A program made the position numbers and the translations under genes. 64,000 nt of DNA from Labyrinthula sp. Ha (Eukaryota; Sar; Bigyra; Labyrinthulida; Labyrinthulaceae). The notes beneath the pieces were generated by a model, which saw only the letters and a program-made list of their open reading frames with translations, did no database searches and was not told where the DNA came from. This document shows positions 35,825 through 47,493 of this stretch, piece by piece. The stretch covers positions 744,001 through 808,000 of the forward strand of contig JAALGZ010000005.1 of NCBI GenBank assembly GCA_015227615.1, given 5' to 3'. Every line of letters starts with the position of its first letter. The first letter of the stretch is position 1.

Positions 35825-36364
35825 CTACATTGCACCACTTTTAACAAATTGGTCTTTTCGCACTTCAAACTGTTTCTGGTACACTTTTCGGCATCTATTA
35901 TACCTATGGCGTCTTGTGCACTTTGAACAAGGTCGATTTGGACATTTATTAGCAAAAAGTCCACAACTTTCAACTCCAAGCTCAGCACAATATTGGCAAG
36001 GACTCTTCTTTTTTCGTTTCGCAGATTTCATTCGCACGTCTTCTGTGGACTTTCTTTTTGCTGAGTTATCTTGAAGAGGATAGACTAAGTTAAGAGGTGT
36101 GTAATACTCCTTATTTCCTTGTGTACTTGCTTTCAACCCTTGAAGTGCTTCTATAGCTAATAATTGTGTTTGAAGGAATTGAATCTCCTTTTCAAGATTT
36201 GCACTGTTGTTTAAGCAGTTGATCAAAGAACTTTCCAAGTATGAGTTAAACTGACTTGCTTCTATGTATGTTTGTTTATCTTGTACTACATCTAAACTTC
36301 CCAGCACAACAGCTTCTTGTCCGAGAAGCCCTAGTAGTGTTGTTTCTTTATGTGTTGTGAACAT
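35825..36364 (-). CDS. Candidate gene: Cys-rich C-terminal domain protein, 179 aa
   Basis: The ORF is the longest for 10 kb in either direction. Residues 40-90 form a helical, Gln/Leu-rich segment. A basic linker (KSAKRKKKSP) leads into a Cys/His cluster at about 122-158: CQYC...C...C..PC.KC, then HRYNRC, with enough ligands for two zinc ions. This layout suggests nucleic-acid binding. It is isolated between deserts, so it could be a lone host gene or the DNA-binding protein of a transposable element. No family was recognised. The codon pattern and the clean motif argue against chance. Confidence 0.55.
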   Translation of the reverse strand: MFTTHKETTLLGLLGQEAVVLGSLDVVQDKQTYIEASQFNSYLESSLINCLNNSANLEKEIQFLQTQLLAIEALQGLKASTQGNKEYYTPLNLVYPLQDNSAKRKSTEDVRMKSAKRKKKSPCQYCAELGVESCGLFANKCPNRPCSKCTRRHRYNRCRKVYQKQFEVRKDQFVKSGAM

Positions 36365-39300
36365 TTTTGTTTTAAATATTTTTGTTTATATATTTTGTAT
36401 TTTTTTTTCTCCTGTCCTTGTTTTACTTATACAGTTTTTATTACACTAGTGACTTGTTCTAAAAAAGAAACCTTAGATTTAATTTAGTTTGGCCAACAAA
36501 AGTGTATTATCTTGGGTTGTGTTAAAATATAAATTAGTAACCCGGCCATAGAAAACTATTCTGGCTTCAAAACTGTACACGCAAGTTCACAGCTTAAGTA
36601 ACTAGAGACTGGAGTGTCAGTAATATTAAACCCAGCAGGAGTTATCACTTCATTTAACAACCATCTTACTGCAGTGTTCTCATTTTGTTAGGAGATAAGA
36701 AAAACTCGGTATATTTTTTGTCAAATTTCAGGCAGATGTCCAGCATATTGAAACGAATAAACTCAAATAACCCTATCTGAAACTGGTAGGTATTGAAATG
36801 TGTGTTTGGAATTATTTCTTCTACTAAAAGCAATAAGACTATAAAGAATTAGATTTAATGGAATTACTTATATATCTAGTATCATATATGTTAAAGAAAT
36901 AATATAAGTAAAATAATTGTTTCTCATCCATTTATTAATTAATCATTCTCTTATATATTTTAAATGATATAAATAATTTAAAAATTCATACAATAAATAC
37001 AAAAATCTTCTTCTAAGATTTCAAACTCTTCAAACCATTATATACAAATATTTATATTCATATAAAAATATTCCATAACATAACAGTATTTCAATTCTGA
37101 TTATATTGTAAAGCAGTTGATATAGACATTGATCGTAAAAATTAACCTACCGAAATCGGTTATTGCATTGTTATGTATTATTAGCTAAAGCTAAGCCTAT
37201 TATCTGTGTTTACGAGATTTTTTAAATATTCAGCAGGGATTAGGAGATCAAGTATATATTTAAACTTTCTGATTATAAAAACAAGATTGCAAGTTCACAG
37301 CGAATTGAAGTTCTCAGGTGGCCACTAAGATAACCAGATATCAGAATGATTGTTACATCTAAATAATCGGATTATCAATACATATTGACGAAAATAATTA
37401 CACTTATCTACTATTGTATAATTATGGGTGGTTTATTCTTGTGAAAGATAAGGTATAATAATTCAAGAACATATTATTGGATTTGTTTTTTATAATGAAC
37501 TAACTAGATTTGAGAACCAAGAATGCATAGATTTAATCAAACTCGTATCCCTTTTGTCTCGAGAAGATTGTTTAGTTACTTTGCTTGACAATTGAATTTT
37601 AAAACAATTATATTCCAAGTCATAGAAAAGTTTTACAAATGACTAAATGTGAGATAAATCAGAGTTTGGTATTTACTTTTATAATCTATCTATAACGCGA
37701 ACAGTAGAAGAAAACTTAGGAGCTCTCTTAAGTCTATTTCGATGTGATATCAAGAGACAGTTAGAAACTCTTTTTTCACTGAACTAGTGTTTTATAAAAA
37801 GGAACTTAAAGTTCTAAGCTGGACCTTTACACTTAGTTATTCCGTTTTTATATTCCATCAACGTTTCAAAGGTACTTACATGCGCTTCTGCATTCTTGTG
37901 GAACAATTTATTCCAGATCCCTATTAGAGTCCGTTGTGGCGAGTAAAATAGCACAGAAACAAACTAACTTTATAAATATTTCTGCCCAACCCAGTTGAAG
38001 GTTAAATGAAATTGAGAATGATGTTCAATGGGGTTTCAATCCCCAACAAGATTCTTAAAGATCGCAATATGTAATGAGCATCTAGTACGAGAGTAAAACA
38101 TTGAAGCTCTAACTACATTAAATCTATGGGGGCTCGATTAGATGGCCAATCTTGTCAAGAAGTTGCCTACGTCTCATCCCGATTGTTGCTTTCCAGTTCC
38201 CAGTGGGCAACTACCTAGTAACTTCCCCACAGGGGGTGAGCTGGATGGACTATCAATAAATATAACGAGATAGGACGCAACCTGTCCTTGGGACAATAAA
38301 GTAGCTACCAGTTACCATCACCCGTCTTAATTTTCTAGATTATCAGGATTGCCTTTTACTTTGATGTCAATTCATTGCCATAAACCTGGGTTCTAACTCT
38401 TTTGCATTTATTGAAGACAAGAGTCATGGTAACTATTTGTTCTACTAAGTTTGGTTATCCGTAAAATTGCCACTCCTTTTATAAGGTTTCTAATAAATAA
38501 CACGCCAAAGGAAAACCTAAGATTCAAGGATCCAAGTTGGCAGCAGTCTACATAATTTGGTACCTGCCGACACTTTGCTTGCTAGGGAAAAACTATTGGA
38601 TTCAGACACTAGACTCTTCTCAATACATACTACTGAGGAGGGGGAAAATCGTTGCGGTAGTTTGCCTTAGCATCAGATTTGCTAAGATTTATCAGTTGTT
38701 ATTTGACAAATGTGTTGTTTAAAATTATTAATTGATTATCATAACATGGTCGAGTCAACTGATAAATGAAATATTATTTGATTTTTCTCAGGTTCTCGTA
38801 CTGTGTAAGAATGAAGTAATATTTATTAGGTCGATTGACCCAAGCTTGTCTTGTACAGAAAATGAACAATTAAGCAAAATAGTTGGAGAGTAATCGGAAT
38901 CAATTAATCGGAAGAAAATACATGTAAAAATTGATACATATTGAAAAAACCAAACTGGACACCTAGCTCCGACAAACGTTTCACCGAGGGCAGTATTCAA
39001 ACTGGTAAAATTGACTTAAGGATTTAGAATTAACATCCAGTAGTAGCAATAGTAGCTGTTAAGGCAGCAACTGTGCTCTGTTGCTATTAATCTTAGCTTT
39101 ATCCAACAGAAACTCAAATGTCATTCGAAATACAATCCCCTTCACAAACTTAGTTTGTTTACTAGGAGAATTAATAAACATTCCCCCCCCCCAGAAATAG
39201 CTTAAGCTAAAATAAAAAGTTCCTGGGTGTTAACAGTGGAATTGAGCATATTGTTTTCTAGTTTAACTATAACCTTAAAACTAAGTACAGACAGGGTTTT

Positions 39301-41075
39301 TGCCTCTAAGCTTGCCTAGTTCCTACTATCTCTTCATATATCCATTATATTTGAACCTATTTTCAACCTATTAAGTGAATCGGTAGTCCATAAATCTTAT
39401 TTGGTGGACAGAATAGAAGCTGTAGAGAAATGGGAAAAAGGAAAAATGATGAGAGGTAACTTACATTCTAGTTTTTCATAATTCAAGTTGCTGTTTCTAC
39501 GTACTCTGTCCTGTCTATGCCATTTTTGCCATATAATTTCCTAGTATATGGGCTGTCGTTGGTATTTTCCCCCGTTTGTGATACTGTGTTCTACTTCAAG
39601 ATGAAGCGGCTGCTTTAAGGGTATCAGTACTATCACCGGGTCTCAATTGATGCAAGAGAATATTACCCTTCTTTTCAAGTTGTATTGACCAAGGTTTCGA
39701 GGTGGTTGGTGCCTTTCCTGAATAAGGTTTGGTGGCTAACTGTTTCTTTCTTATTCTCAGTTGCATGAGAAACTAAAATACTAAAACCCTAGGAAAATAA
39801 AGAATTTAGCCTTTGTCGCTTTCAAAATACTTTCTCGGGATACATTCCCCGAAGTTTCAACTATAGCTCCACAACGAATGTAACTTCCGATATTGCATTG
39901 AGGTGCGGTTTGTCTGTACTTCTCTTCTTGGTATCCTTACAGGGCTCTTTTGTAGAGTTAACACTGATGGCAACCAATCAACGTTAATATGCTTCAGTTC
40001 AAGATTTTGTTCTTTATAACCTTCATTCTCTAAGTGTTTTTAGCTGCCCATTTAGGTTTTACCTTTGAAACCAATTCTCTTGGTGTTGGTGTTCTCTGTC
40101 CAACACATTTTTTCCCGTGGCCTGTGACGACTCTCATTGAAAATATTTTAGAGTATTATTGTCTTGTAGGGGTGCACCCTGATTTAGCTCATCTGAACGC
40201 AAAATCACGGTTTATGGCTTTCGTACTACAGAGTATCGTACTTCACATTTATGATTAGAGAAATTAATTCCCCAAAATCTAAATCAAAAAAATAATTCAA
40301 AACAAAACTAATTACAAATCACAATATTTCGAAAGATTGAAGAAAGGAAGACATTGTGAAAGGAAAAAGAAAGTTTAGTGAAAGCTGCGAGGTCGAAGTC
40401 AAAGAAGGTTCATTAGAAACGATGGAAGAACTTTTTGCATATCTAAATTCAAGAAAAAAAGAGCATATGTCAACAAGATGTATCTGCTAGTGAATATGTT
40501 ATTCAGGGGTCCATGATATATGTAGGCTACATGCTCGTTACAAAAAACACTCTAAAAGATATAACCCTGAACCTTAGGCTGTTGACAATAACGTCTCATT
40601 CTAAGATTTCCTCCGAAATACGGTTCAAATTAAAAATGGTATAAAAAAAACAGTGGAAAAAAAACTTTGGAACTCAAACTCAAAAAGGTAAATTTCCTAC
40701 AGCTTCGGCAACCTACTTGCAAAAAAGAAAGGGGGCACGGTATGACAACTATGGCGTTTTCTCTAACAACATTGCTAGTATGGAATGGGGTATTATGCAG
40801 ATGTGCTGGTTAAAATTATGGAGGTAGAATGAGTATGTTGAAGAAAAAAACAAGTCAGGGTATAAGCTCGGGCAAGGTTTTTTTGGAAGCACATCTTGTT
40901 CTTCGCATTGGGTATGGGGATCAGGGTAAGGGTTGTGTTTCGGAAATTTGTTTGATGTCACAGTTATATAAAGGTCTCCTGATTGGTGGGTGGGCATGGA
41001 AATAAGGTGTTTTTGTTTTTTAGATTTAAGTGCTTCATAGCTCTTGTTTTGTAGATTGAATTATAATTCAAGAGG

Positions 41076-41250
41076 GTTTCACTTTTATACATCGTGTAGG
41101 ACTCTACGTTCATATTTAGGATGATGTTTCATATTTATATTTCCGATGGAGTTTAGCTTTTATGTATACGATGGATTTTCGCTTTCATATATAAGATGAG
41201 GTTTTGCACTTATATTACGGATAAGGTTTAACATTTATATTTCGTATGAC
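41076..41250. repeat. Minisatellite, about seven 25-bp units
   Basis: Seven diverged tandem units of 25 bp can be laid out, for example GTTTCATATTTATATTTCCG+ATGGA, GTTTAGCTTTTATGTATACG+ATGGA and GTTTAACATTTATATTTCGT+ATGAC. The loose consensus is GTTTNNCNTTTATATNTNCG followed by ATGNN. Unit identity is modest, so the array is old. A further weaker unit may lie near 41,331. It sits just downstream (in the minus-strand sense) of the transposase relic. It has no coding sense. Confidence 0.65.
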
Positions 41251-41612
41251 GGATTGGGAGTTGAGTTCTTTTTCAAACACGGTGATTTCTCGAACTAAAG
41301 ATTGCTTTGTTTTCCAAGAGATTTAGGGTGAGGTTTGGCTTTGCAGTTATGTTAGATGTCACGATGTTGGTAAGAATTAGAATTTTTTGTTAGCAAGACC
41401 AAGCCCTAGATTCTAACTTGAACGAGTACGTTTGGAAAGTTTAATGTGATTTTGTTTAGGGATTGGAGCATAGGCTATAAGCTTCAATTCTATGAGTGAC
41501 TAGAAAAGAAAAACTCGTATATTTACATTGAACTTAAACTCAGTTTACTCTGTGACCTTCCTTTTTCTAGTTTCGTTCTCGGTTTTATTTTCTGAGGGAA
41601 GTTGAAACTTGT

Positions 41613-43560
41613 TTATGGTTCGTGTGATAGGGATGAGTCAACATCTGAAAACAACCCGGATGTATTATTTGCCAGAGCATCACACATCTTCATAACAGTC
41701 GCCAACATATCCTTCCATCCAACGTCACTCGTCTTTGCTTCTGTGTATAGTTCCCTGTACACAGAAAGTAGTTGAGAATATTTAGATGATTGCTCTGTTG
41801 GTGCTTTTAACATGTTCAGTAATGGAACCTAAACCTTAAACTATAGCCCATCGGTCTTTGAAGTTTCTATTTTCCCCAACTCTCTTATAACTAGAATATA
41901 CAGCGGATGACAATGAAAATCCCATCTAAGAAGATTATTAGCTTGGGAAACGTATTTTCTCTTTTGATGATCACAAACGTGAACATAGTGCCTGCAAGGA
42001 AAGTTCAAATTTAACCAGAAGGAACAGCAACATGGTGTAAACATAGTTCAACCCAGTACACGAACATCAAGATAAAAATGAACCGTCTTCCCATTTACAG
42101 TTTTTGCAAAGATGTAATTTGAGTTTCCTTAGCCCAAGGCTATGAAGTACCTAAGTACTTTGTTTAATTCCCTTGTAATTATAGCTTTTAGTTCTTTGGC
42201 TGCGCTGACTCCTTTCCTGGTGAGTTTCTTGGTTTTGAACACGATTTCATACTGGTATCTCTCCACAGTTTAATAATGATATTCCACAAGTTGGTCAACA
42301 ACTTTAGGCTTCAGTGACTGTCTTGATATCCCTTACTCCTTCTAAGTTTGAATGGAACGACTCAATCCTTTGACTCGATCTATGAGAAAGCTTCAAAATT
42401 ATGTTATTATGGACCCATCATAGCGCTCTTTTTTTTATTAAGTTTTTTAGTAGTTCTGCTGATGCTTCTACTGGTGGTTATGTAGCGAGTTTTGTAAACT
42501 GGTTTCATGAACTGCTTTCAAATCGAAGTAATAAAAAAACTTTTACAAGCTGATCTTAAACCGTAACAACCCCTCACCTAAGCAACCATTTAATCCTGAG
42601 CTCAGTGTGATTGCAATATCTTTAATACATCTCGCATTATTGGTTCCTATCTCTGCAGTAGCTTCGGCTAGTGCTATACTTTGATCACACATAACTACAA
42701 AATAAGGAATTAGCTCAAAATCTTTGAGACCATGAGTGACTTATAAAATCTCTGCTTCCATAAAGTTAAAGTCAAAATTAACGGTACATGGGACATAGTT
42801 ATCGCCGATAGGAAACATCACCGGCAAGTTCTATCTTGAAAGACCGTGTTTTTATCTATCTGAATTAAGTCTTGATAGATTTTATTCACTCTGCCTGTAG
42901 ATTTTCTTGAAAATTTAGGCCTTCTACTGTAGCTTTGTTTATTGTTGGCTTGTTTAAATATAGTTCAAATTTACCCCTCCATTGAGGCAATATGTTTCAT
43001 ATTTTACCAATCTACTCATATTGGTATCTTTAGATAACTCTCTTTCATCTCTGACTTTTCTCATTACTCTTCTAACAAGCTCCATCTCAAAATAAATTTT
43101 AAGAAATCTTTCATGAAGTGCTAAAATGGAATTACTTGTCGATTCACCAGCCAGACCAAGTGTTGCATTAAACTTAAGTTGATCATAAGTTAACTCATCT
43201 TGGTATTTTCTTAGTTTTGAGTTAAATTCTGTGTGATTTTCTTGATGTCTGGCGCTGTTAACGTGGGAAATATACTTAGAAGGCTTAGGATCAAACCCAA
43301 TATTAACATCAAAAGTACAATTACCACTTTCAATACATTGAGTGTTACATCTTTCTATTATTTTATTTGTTGTACCACATTTTGCTCGTTTTCATAAACT
43401 GTGAAATAGTGTATGTTTTTTTCTTCACCTAAACCTAACAGTAACAAACTTTGTGAACGTTTGAAACATGTCAGTATAGGTTTTATATCAAGTTTCGTGT
43501 CATTGAATCTTTTGGGTATTATTTTATTCATTTTAATCAATTTTTCTTTTGTTTTAATGT
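41613..43560 (-). mobile_element. Mutator-like (MULE) transposase relic
   Basis: Minus-strand reading shows pieces in the order of a MULE/FAR1-type transposase. Near 43.5 kb comes a basic N-terminal segment (IPKRFNDTKLDIKPI). A Cys/His DNA-binding-like part near 43.3 kb (ERCNTQCIESGNCTF) and a helical region at 43.0-43.2 kb (ALHERFLKIYFEMELVRR) follow. At 42.6-42.75 kb, KDFELIPYFVVMCDQSIALA with AEATAEIG resembles the second catalytic Asp segment of the DDE core. Near 42.35 kb, RIESFHSNLEGVRDIKTV resembles the typical ESFHSxLK segment. At 41.95-42.04 kb, CCCSFWLNLNFPCRHYVHVC is a SWIM-type zinc motif. A C-terminal tail ends at 41,613. Several stops and frame changes make it inactive. Terminal inverted repeats were not located. 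Confidence 0.6.
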
Positions 43561-46500
43561 TGTACTTGACGAATTTGGCTTTATGGAGGGTTTTGGTCTC
43601 TTCTAAGTCTCAATTTTTGCCATGTGACGCGATTGATGATTCAACAAATCAAAAAAGTGTATTATGATACTCCGGAGTAAAGAAACTGGGAGGGGTTCCA
43701 AAATCATTGCAGTAGCTCATATCATTGTTATTTAACTATTTGTCTAACCCTGTAAAATATCTGATTCTTTTAATTTTCTACGTCGGTACCCGTTCAACAT
43801 AGTTACGAACCACCAGTGAAAAGCCACATCCAGTCCAAGGGTCTTGAGAGTGCTCTAGGGTGTAGATAGACTCGGACCAGGAGTTCTCTGTACAGCGTAC
43901 AATATTATGTTGTGTAGAATATCATTTTAATAGAAATGATTAATTGCTAATTTAACTAAATTTTCACAAAATGGATAACCAAGAACACATAATTATATAG
44001 TATCGATATTACGTGTTTTCTTCATTCATATAGGAGACTGCAACAGTGTTCTCATAAGCATCTTCAACAAAACCCGTGATCGACACACTCTCTAGGGTAG
44101 ATAAGGAAAATCTCATTAATCGGACTTTCTCCTACAAAAGAATATTTTAAGCTAATTATTTGGATTTTCAACAACTTACTATGCATAATGTAAACATGTT
44201 TTATTTTTATTTAGGACTTGTCAGTCTTGGTAAAATCACCTGGTTAATCTGCTTCTGATTTCACAAGTTTGCACCAATGTCATCGCGAGCTTTTGAATTA
44301 TTTTGAGATAGAATATTGCGCTTCAGGGACCTACTTGAAATTATAAGATGTACCGGGAAAGGTATTTAGATCAATAAACCAGTGAAACAATTGCACAATA
44401 TTTCACCAAAGCCTTGAATTAGTTGATAATACTGAAACGAGGTCTAAAGAACAAGTTCTTAAAGACAGCTTAGAAATTACATATGGAACTAGATAACTCG
44501 AACAAACCTCAGTGCGACGAATGAATGTAGAGTACAAATTAAAATTTTCTTTATTTTTTATATCTTCTAAGTGGCCCATATAGAGACACAAGTATTTTCC
44601 AATAATTAAAATATGATTTTGTGTTGTGTCGGTCGTTCCACATATACCACTCTTCCTGGTTTAAATACTCTGAAAGCTTTCGTATTTTTATGTGACGTTT
44701 AATTGCCCAATATTTTTTATTGATATTGAATAAAATAATGTGTGAAAAAAATCTAATTATATATGAGAAGGGAACAAGCTTTCAAAGGTTAACAGTGTCC
44801 TCATTTAACTACATCTGCTGCAAATGCTCTTATCACCATATCATTTTTTGTCTTGAGTACTAGTTTTAATGTAAACATGTTTGTTTGTTTGAGTAATTCT
44901 TATCGTACTCGCTCAAGAACAGACTGGCACCACATGCGCGGAAAAGTAGATCCTCGTATTTATCAGAGTTTATTCTATAATATCTGTATTGTTTATAAAC
45001 TAGCTTAAGGCCTTGTTTACCAACTGGTCTCTCAAAATATCTAATGATGAAGACAATCTCAAAGTAGTGATCTACAACTAAGCAAGAGATAAACTAAAAT
45101 ATTTTAAGTGGTTTTGGTCCTTCCAAATTTTAAAGGATAATTACACAACAATAAAATATTGGTTATGCTAAAATATATGAAATAGTGATTTTTTTTTTTG
45201 TTTTTTTAATTGTAGAATTTTAAAATCTTTGACGCAGACATATGTTCTTTATACAACAACATATCTAAGGCATTGTAATCTTATTGGTTAACCAGATTAC
45301 GAAAAACTAGTCTGAAATTTTATAAATAAATTGTAAAATTTTAAAATAACATCTGAAAAAAGAGAAAATTGTATACAATTTACACAGATAAATTTATTAT
45401 GGAGGCATGGAATATATTTAAGTAAAGTTTTTGAGAATACCAGAAGACATCATCCAAACACTAGTACAAAGAAACCGGTTTATCAGACTTAGCCTAAAGT
45501 TGTATCTATCTCAAGCTACATAATACAGATGTAAAAGACCAGCGACCAAGATAAACTCCGAAAGGAAAACGCTAGAGAATTGGAGAACATTTATACGCAA
45601 CTCTGAAGAATTTTGTGTAAAACCGTACTATCTAAAAAACATTATTCATTTATAAACTCAGATAAGATATTTTACAAAATTTAAAATATGAGAATCAGTG
45701 GTGAAGATAGAACAAGCATGGAACGATTAAAAAAGAATAAAATGATTTATACAAACCTGTTACAAGACATTAAATATGTTGGAACTAGTCTAAAAGAAAT
45801 ACTAATAAACCTGCTGAATTACACTACTACGAAATTTTTGGAAGAAGACGATAAACGCCGAATTTAAACCAGTAAAGTACTATTAAAAATAAAAGTATCT
45901 ATATGGAGGCATTAAAATCTATGCTCAACAGGCAATATAAAATCATACTTATGGTCACAATAAGATAGATTCAATTGCTATCTTCGGTAGCTTACTTTGA
46001 AAAGATTTCATAAAGTAACGAGACTCCCTTATAAACAATTTTTATGGATGTGATGATATCTAGTCCTTTTACTAGATGATTTGATATGTTAAAATTAGTC
46101 AAGCTAGGCTTATATACTGAAGTATGGATTCGTAAATTCAGAAAAGGGATTAAGAAATGGAGCAAGTCTTCCGAGTTCTCAGCTAAACATTGTTAGTTAT
46201 CAAGGGACATAGCTTAAGATGATAGAGGTAGAACAAGGTTTCTTGACAGAGACGAGAGTGATTCAGGTATCAAGTCTTGCTTAATTTGAAGACATGGGTG
46301 TTAAATTTGACTCGCTGAGATTTATCACTTGAATGTTTTATATGTTTTCATCCTGAGATAGGGTTTGTTCATCGATAACTTTTATCAAGGAATAGGGATT
46401 CAAACCTCAATTACATTTTATATTAAGACATTGGGTTAAAGCCTAACGCAAAATCCAGTTTATTTGCGTCTAGATGTGCTAAGAGAATTAGGTTCTTAAA

Positions 46501-47163
46501 GATGATTGTTGACAATGATAATGTCGGATTATGCTCCGAAGACACACAGACATGTCACTTGCATATGTAAGAAGATAACTGAGTCAAAAGGAAAAAGCTA
46601 TTAAAATTTTCTCTGATATGCCGAGACAGTTTGATTTTCATTGCTTATTTTACCGATCCCCTTTCATAGAAAATAGATCGTTGATTAAGTTTTTGTTATA
46701 CAGTTTTGTCGAAATCAGAAAAGTTCGCATTTGAATTATGTTCCAACGAATCCGTCATGTGTACAATGATTTCAAAAACTGTTCCCTTTACTTCATTCCT
46801 TCTCTTTGCTACGTCTGCTACTTTATAGACTATATACCTTATTTGAGTATACTTTCAAGTTGAAGGCTTTTGGAACCATTAGTACTTTGGAGGATGATAC
46901 TGTTTTTCATAACTGTAGACCAGCCGGGATTTTTTCCTTATATTCCTCACCTGTTTCACTACAACTCCCTACAATTAATTATATTTTTAATCCCATCCTG
47001 GAAGTAGTAATTCTACTGAAATATACTTAGTTAAAATTTGCACCCAGACGTCCTTAAAGTCTACAGGGAGAATTAAAGTATTATAAAAATCGAGAGATTC
47101 ATGTTGGCATGAAACTTCAAGTTACTCCAGCAAAATTAAACCCAAAATTTTCAGTTAATCTGT

Positions 47164-47493
47164 TTACTTTTTTTGCAATATGTGATTGTTTTCAAGATGA
47201 TGAGTGATATGACATCTAAACGTGAGAAGAAGTTCTTCGTTTTTCGTGTCCCTTACCTCTTTGGTTACCTTCTCAATCTGGGGATTCACATTCTCTATCT
47301 GGTTTAACTTCACATTTTCAAATATTTTTATAGTTTGGTAGTGATACAGAAAGAATTGATTCAGAGTTCTGGCTCTCGGATTTTTTTTAAACATCACCCT
47401 TTTTATCAAAGCGTAGGACGACCCTTCACGCTGACAGGATCTATAGGAGAGTGATATTACTTTTCGGATATAGGATCTGTAAAGAGCTTCCAT
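47164..47493 (-). CDS. Candidate LYR-motif small protein, 109 aa
   Basis: The frame opens with MEALYRSYIRKVISLSYRSC, which resembles the start of LYR-motif (LYRM) proteins: an aromatic-Leu-Tyr-Arg start followed by a basic amphipathic helix. A later basic segment (KRVMFKKNPRARTLNQFF) recalls the Arg-rich second helix of the family. LYRM proteins are small mitochondrial assembly factors that bind acyl carrier protein and guide Fe-S cluster delivery, for instance to succinate dehydrogenase. The C-terminal 40 residues look like a charged coil and are not family-typical. The gene is isolated in a desert and the motif is short, so chance cannot be excluded. Confidence 0.35.
   Translation of the reverse strand: MEALYRSYIRKVISLSYRSCQREGSSYALIKRVMFKKNPRARTLNQFFLYHYQTIKIFENVKLNQIENVNPQIEKVTKEVRDTKNEELLLTFRCHITHHLENNHILQKK

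Larger units (their letters stand above)
36365..47163. other. Large desert with a MULE relic and a minisatellite
   Basis: No intact gene is supported across almost 11 kb apart from the decayed features listed separately. A 10-base C run lies at 39,183-39,192. The interval 38.1-38.3 kb is less AT-rich, without recognised content. A coding-like patch with KGKRKFSESCEVEVKEGSLE lies near 40.37-40.49 kb on the plus strand. The portions 36.7-37.8 kb and 44-46 kb are very AT-rich with no visible signal. Confidence 0.5.
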
